DNA of 64,000 bases from Neotabrizicola shimadae (GTDB lineage Bacteria; Pseudomonadota; Alphaproteobacteria; Rhodobacterales; Rhodobacteraceae). Positions 63,168 to 64,000 of the stretch are shown here, in pieces. The notes under the pieces were generated by a model. That model worked only from the letters and a program-made list of their open reading frames with translations, did no database searches and was not told where the DNA came from. A program made the translations under genes and the position numbers. The stretch spans positions 2,108,001 through 2,172,000 of the forward strand of contig NZ_CP069370.1 of assembly GCF_019623905.1 (NCBI RefSeq), written 5' to 3'. The first letter of the stretch is position 1; every line of letters begins with the position of its first letter.

Positions 63168-64000
63168 TCAGGGAGCCAGGGCCCGGTCCAGGTCCTCGAT
63201 CAGGTCCTCGGGGTCCTCCAGGCCCACCGAGAGGCGGAAGACCCCCTCCCCGGCCCAGGCCCGCCAGTCCGCCAGCGCCGCCCCCTCCATCCGGTAGGTC
63301 GAGGCCTGGATCTCCTCGGTCCCGATCAGGACGCAAAGGCTCCTCTGGTGGCCCAGGGAGAAGGCATAGTGGATCGTCCGGAACCTCTCGGCCATCCGCC
63401 GGGCCACCACCGGGGCGTCGGGGCACTGGAAGGTGACCATGGCGCCGGGCAGGTCCATCTGCCGGACCACCAGCGCCCGCTGCGGGTGGCTCTCCAGCCC
63501 CGGCCAGCACACGGCGCTGACCCCCGGATGCCCCTGCAGGTGCCGGGCCAGCACCCCCGCCGTGGCGCAGGCGGTCCGGATGCGGGGGAACAGGGTGTCC
63601 AGCCCCCGCAGGATCAGCCAGGCATTCTGGGCCGACAGCGTGGCGCCCAGGTAAACCCCGGCCCGCGACCGGATGGCCGACACCAGCTCCCGCCGCCCGA
63701 TCACCGCGCCGCCCAGGGCATCGCCGTGGCCGTTCATGAACTTGGTCAGGGAATGGATCACCAGGTCCACCCCATGCTCCAGCGGCCGGGTGATAACCGG
63801 CGTGGCCAGGGTCGAGTCGACCGAGACCAGCACCCCCCGCGCATGGGCCAGCGCCGACAGCGCCGCCAGGTCGGTCAGCCGCAGGATCGGGTTGCAGGGC
63901 GTCTCGGCGTGGATCAGCCGCGTCTCGGGCCGGATCGCCGCCTCGGCCGCCGCCAGGTCCGACAGGTTCACCGGCGTCACCGCTATCCCCAGGTCCGTCA
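63168..64000 (-). CDS. Cys/Met-metabolism PLP-dependent enzyme, C-terminal part (cut by window edge)
   Basis: About 277 residues are visible, open to the right edge. This is the family of cystathionine gamma-synthase, beta-lyase and methionine gamma-lyase. The PLP Lys is in LVIHSLTKFMNGHGDALGGA. Other blocks are ETPCNPILRLTDLAALSALA, YLGATLSAQNAWLILRGLDT and ILIGTEEIQASTYRMEG-like (VLIGTEEIQASTYRMEGAAL), with the substrate Arg in VFRLSVGLEDPEDLIEDLDR. Which of the enzymes it is cannot be told from this part. Repeat copy D follows its stop. Confidence 0.9.
   Translation of the reverse strand, partial: TDLGIAVTPVNLSDLAAAEAAIRPETRLIHAETPCNPILRLTDLAALSALAHARGVLVSVDSTLATPVITRPLEHGVDLVIHSLTKFMNGHGDALGGAVIGRRELVSAIRSRAGVYLGATLSAQNAWLILRGLDTLFPRIRTACATAGVLARHLQGHPGVSAVCWPGLESHPQRALVVRQMDLPGAMVTFQCPDAPVVARRMAERFRTIHYAFSLGHQRSLCVLIGTEEIQASTYRMEGAALADWRAWAGEGVFRLSVGLEDPEDLIEDLDRALAP

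Overview
The window is about 64 kb of GC-rich, densely coding chromosome from an alphaproteobacterium, most likely a Rhodobacter-like member of the Rhodobacterales. The evidence is the ccoN / uspA / fnrL / hemN order at the left edge (the arrangement known from Rhodobacter sphaeroides), FnrL-type operators, an fnrL of typical length, and rhodobacterial neighbourhoods such as rsmE-gshA, mce-DUF1467 and pyrB with a degenerate dihydroorotase. I saw no tRNA, rRNA, CRISPR array, insertion sequence or prophage.

Layout. 1-4.5 kb: oxygen-responsive block (ccoN start, uspA, fnrL, hemN) with three FNR boxes. 4.5-12.5 kb: mixed metabolic and hypothetical genes, including an exported DUF1800/DUF1501 pair. 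12.5-14 kb: a compact restriction-modification pair (MT-A70 adenine methyltransferase and BglII/BstYI-type endonuclease), the nuclease start fused to the aspS stop. 14-21.3 kb: aspS, pabC/pabB (folate), carB. 21.4-24.3 kb: a small patch of lineage-specific secreted proteins, including a relatively AT-rich repeat lipoprotein and two paralogous small lipoproteins. 24.5-30.1 kb: a sugar ABC transport locus (frcB-frcC-frcA-frcK) divergent from a FucU/RbsD mutarotase and a ROK regulator, with a candidate shared operator. 30.2-36 kb: complete Mrp Na+/H+ antiporter operon with an A-B fusion. 36.1-39.5 kb: deoC plus a two-domain ALDH16-type dehydrogenase. 39.6-49.5 kb: housekeeping genes (yqgE, moaB, udg, ubiA, rsmE, gshA). 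49.5-56.4 kb: a leftward series with plsY, pseudo-pyrC and pyrB. 56.5-62.7 kb: gabD, a CorC/CNNM-type membrane protein, and an ECF sigma factor with a VWA protein. 63.2-64 kb: part of a Cys/Met-metabolism PLP enzyme.

Intergenic DNA carries several small palindromic repeat families. The most distinctive is an element of about 80 bp with an 18-base palindrome, present four times, always on the 3' side of a leftward gene and in three cases within 0-3 bases of the stop codon.

I did not find an unmistakably new multi-gene system. The best candidates for follow-up are the stop-codon-associated repeat family, the aspS-coupled restriction gene, the paired FNR architecture, the degenerate pyrC, the cysteine-poor uracil-DNA glycosylase, and the sigma factor/VWA pair.
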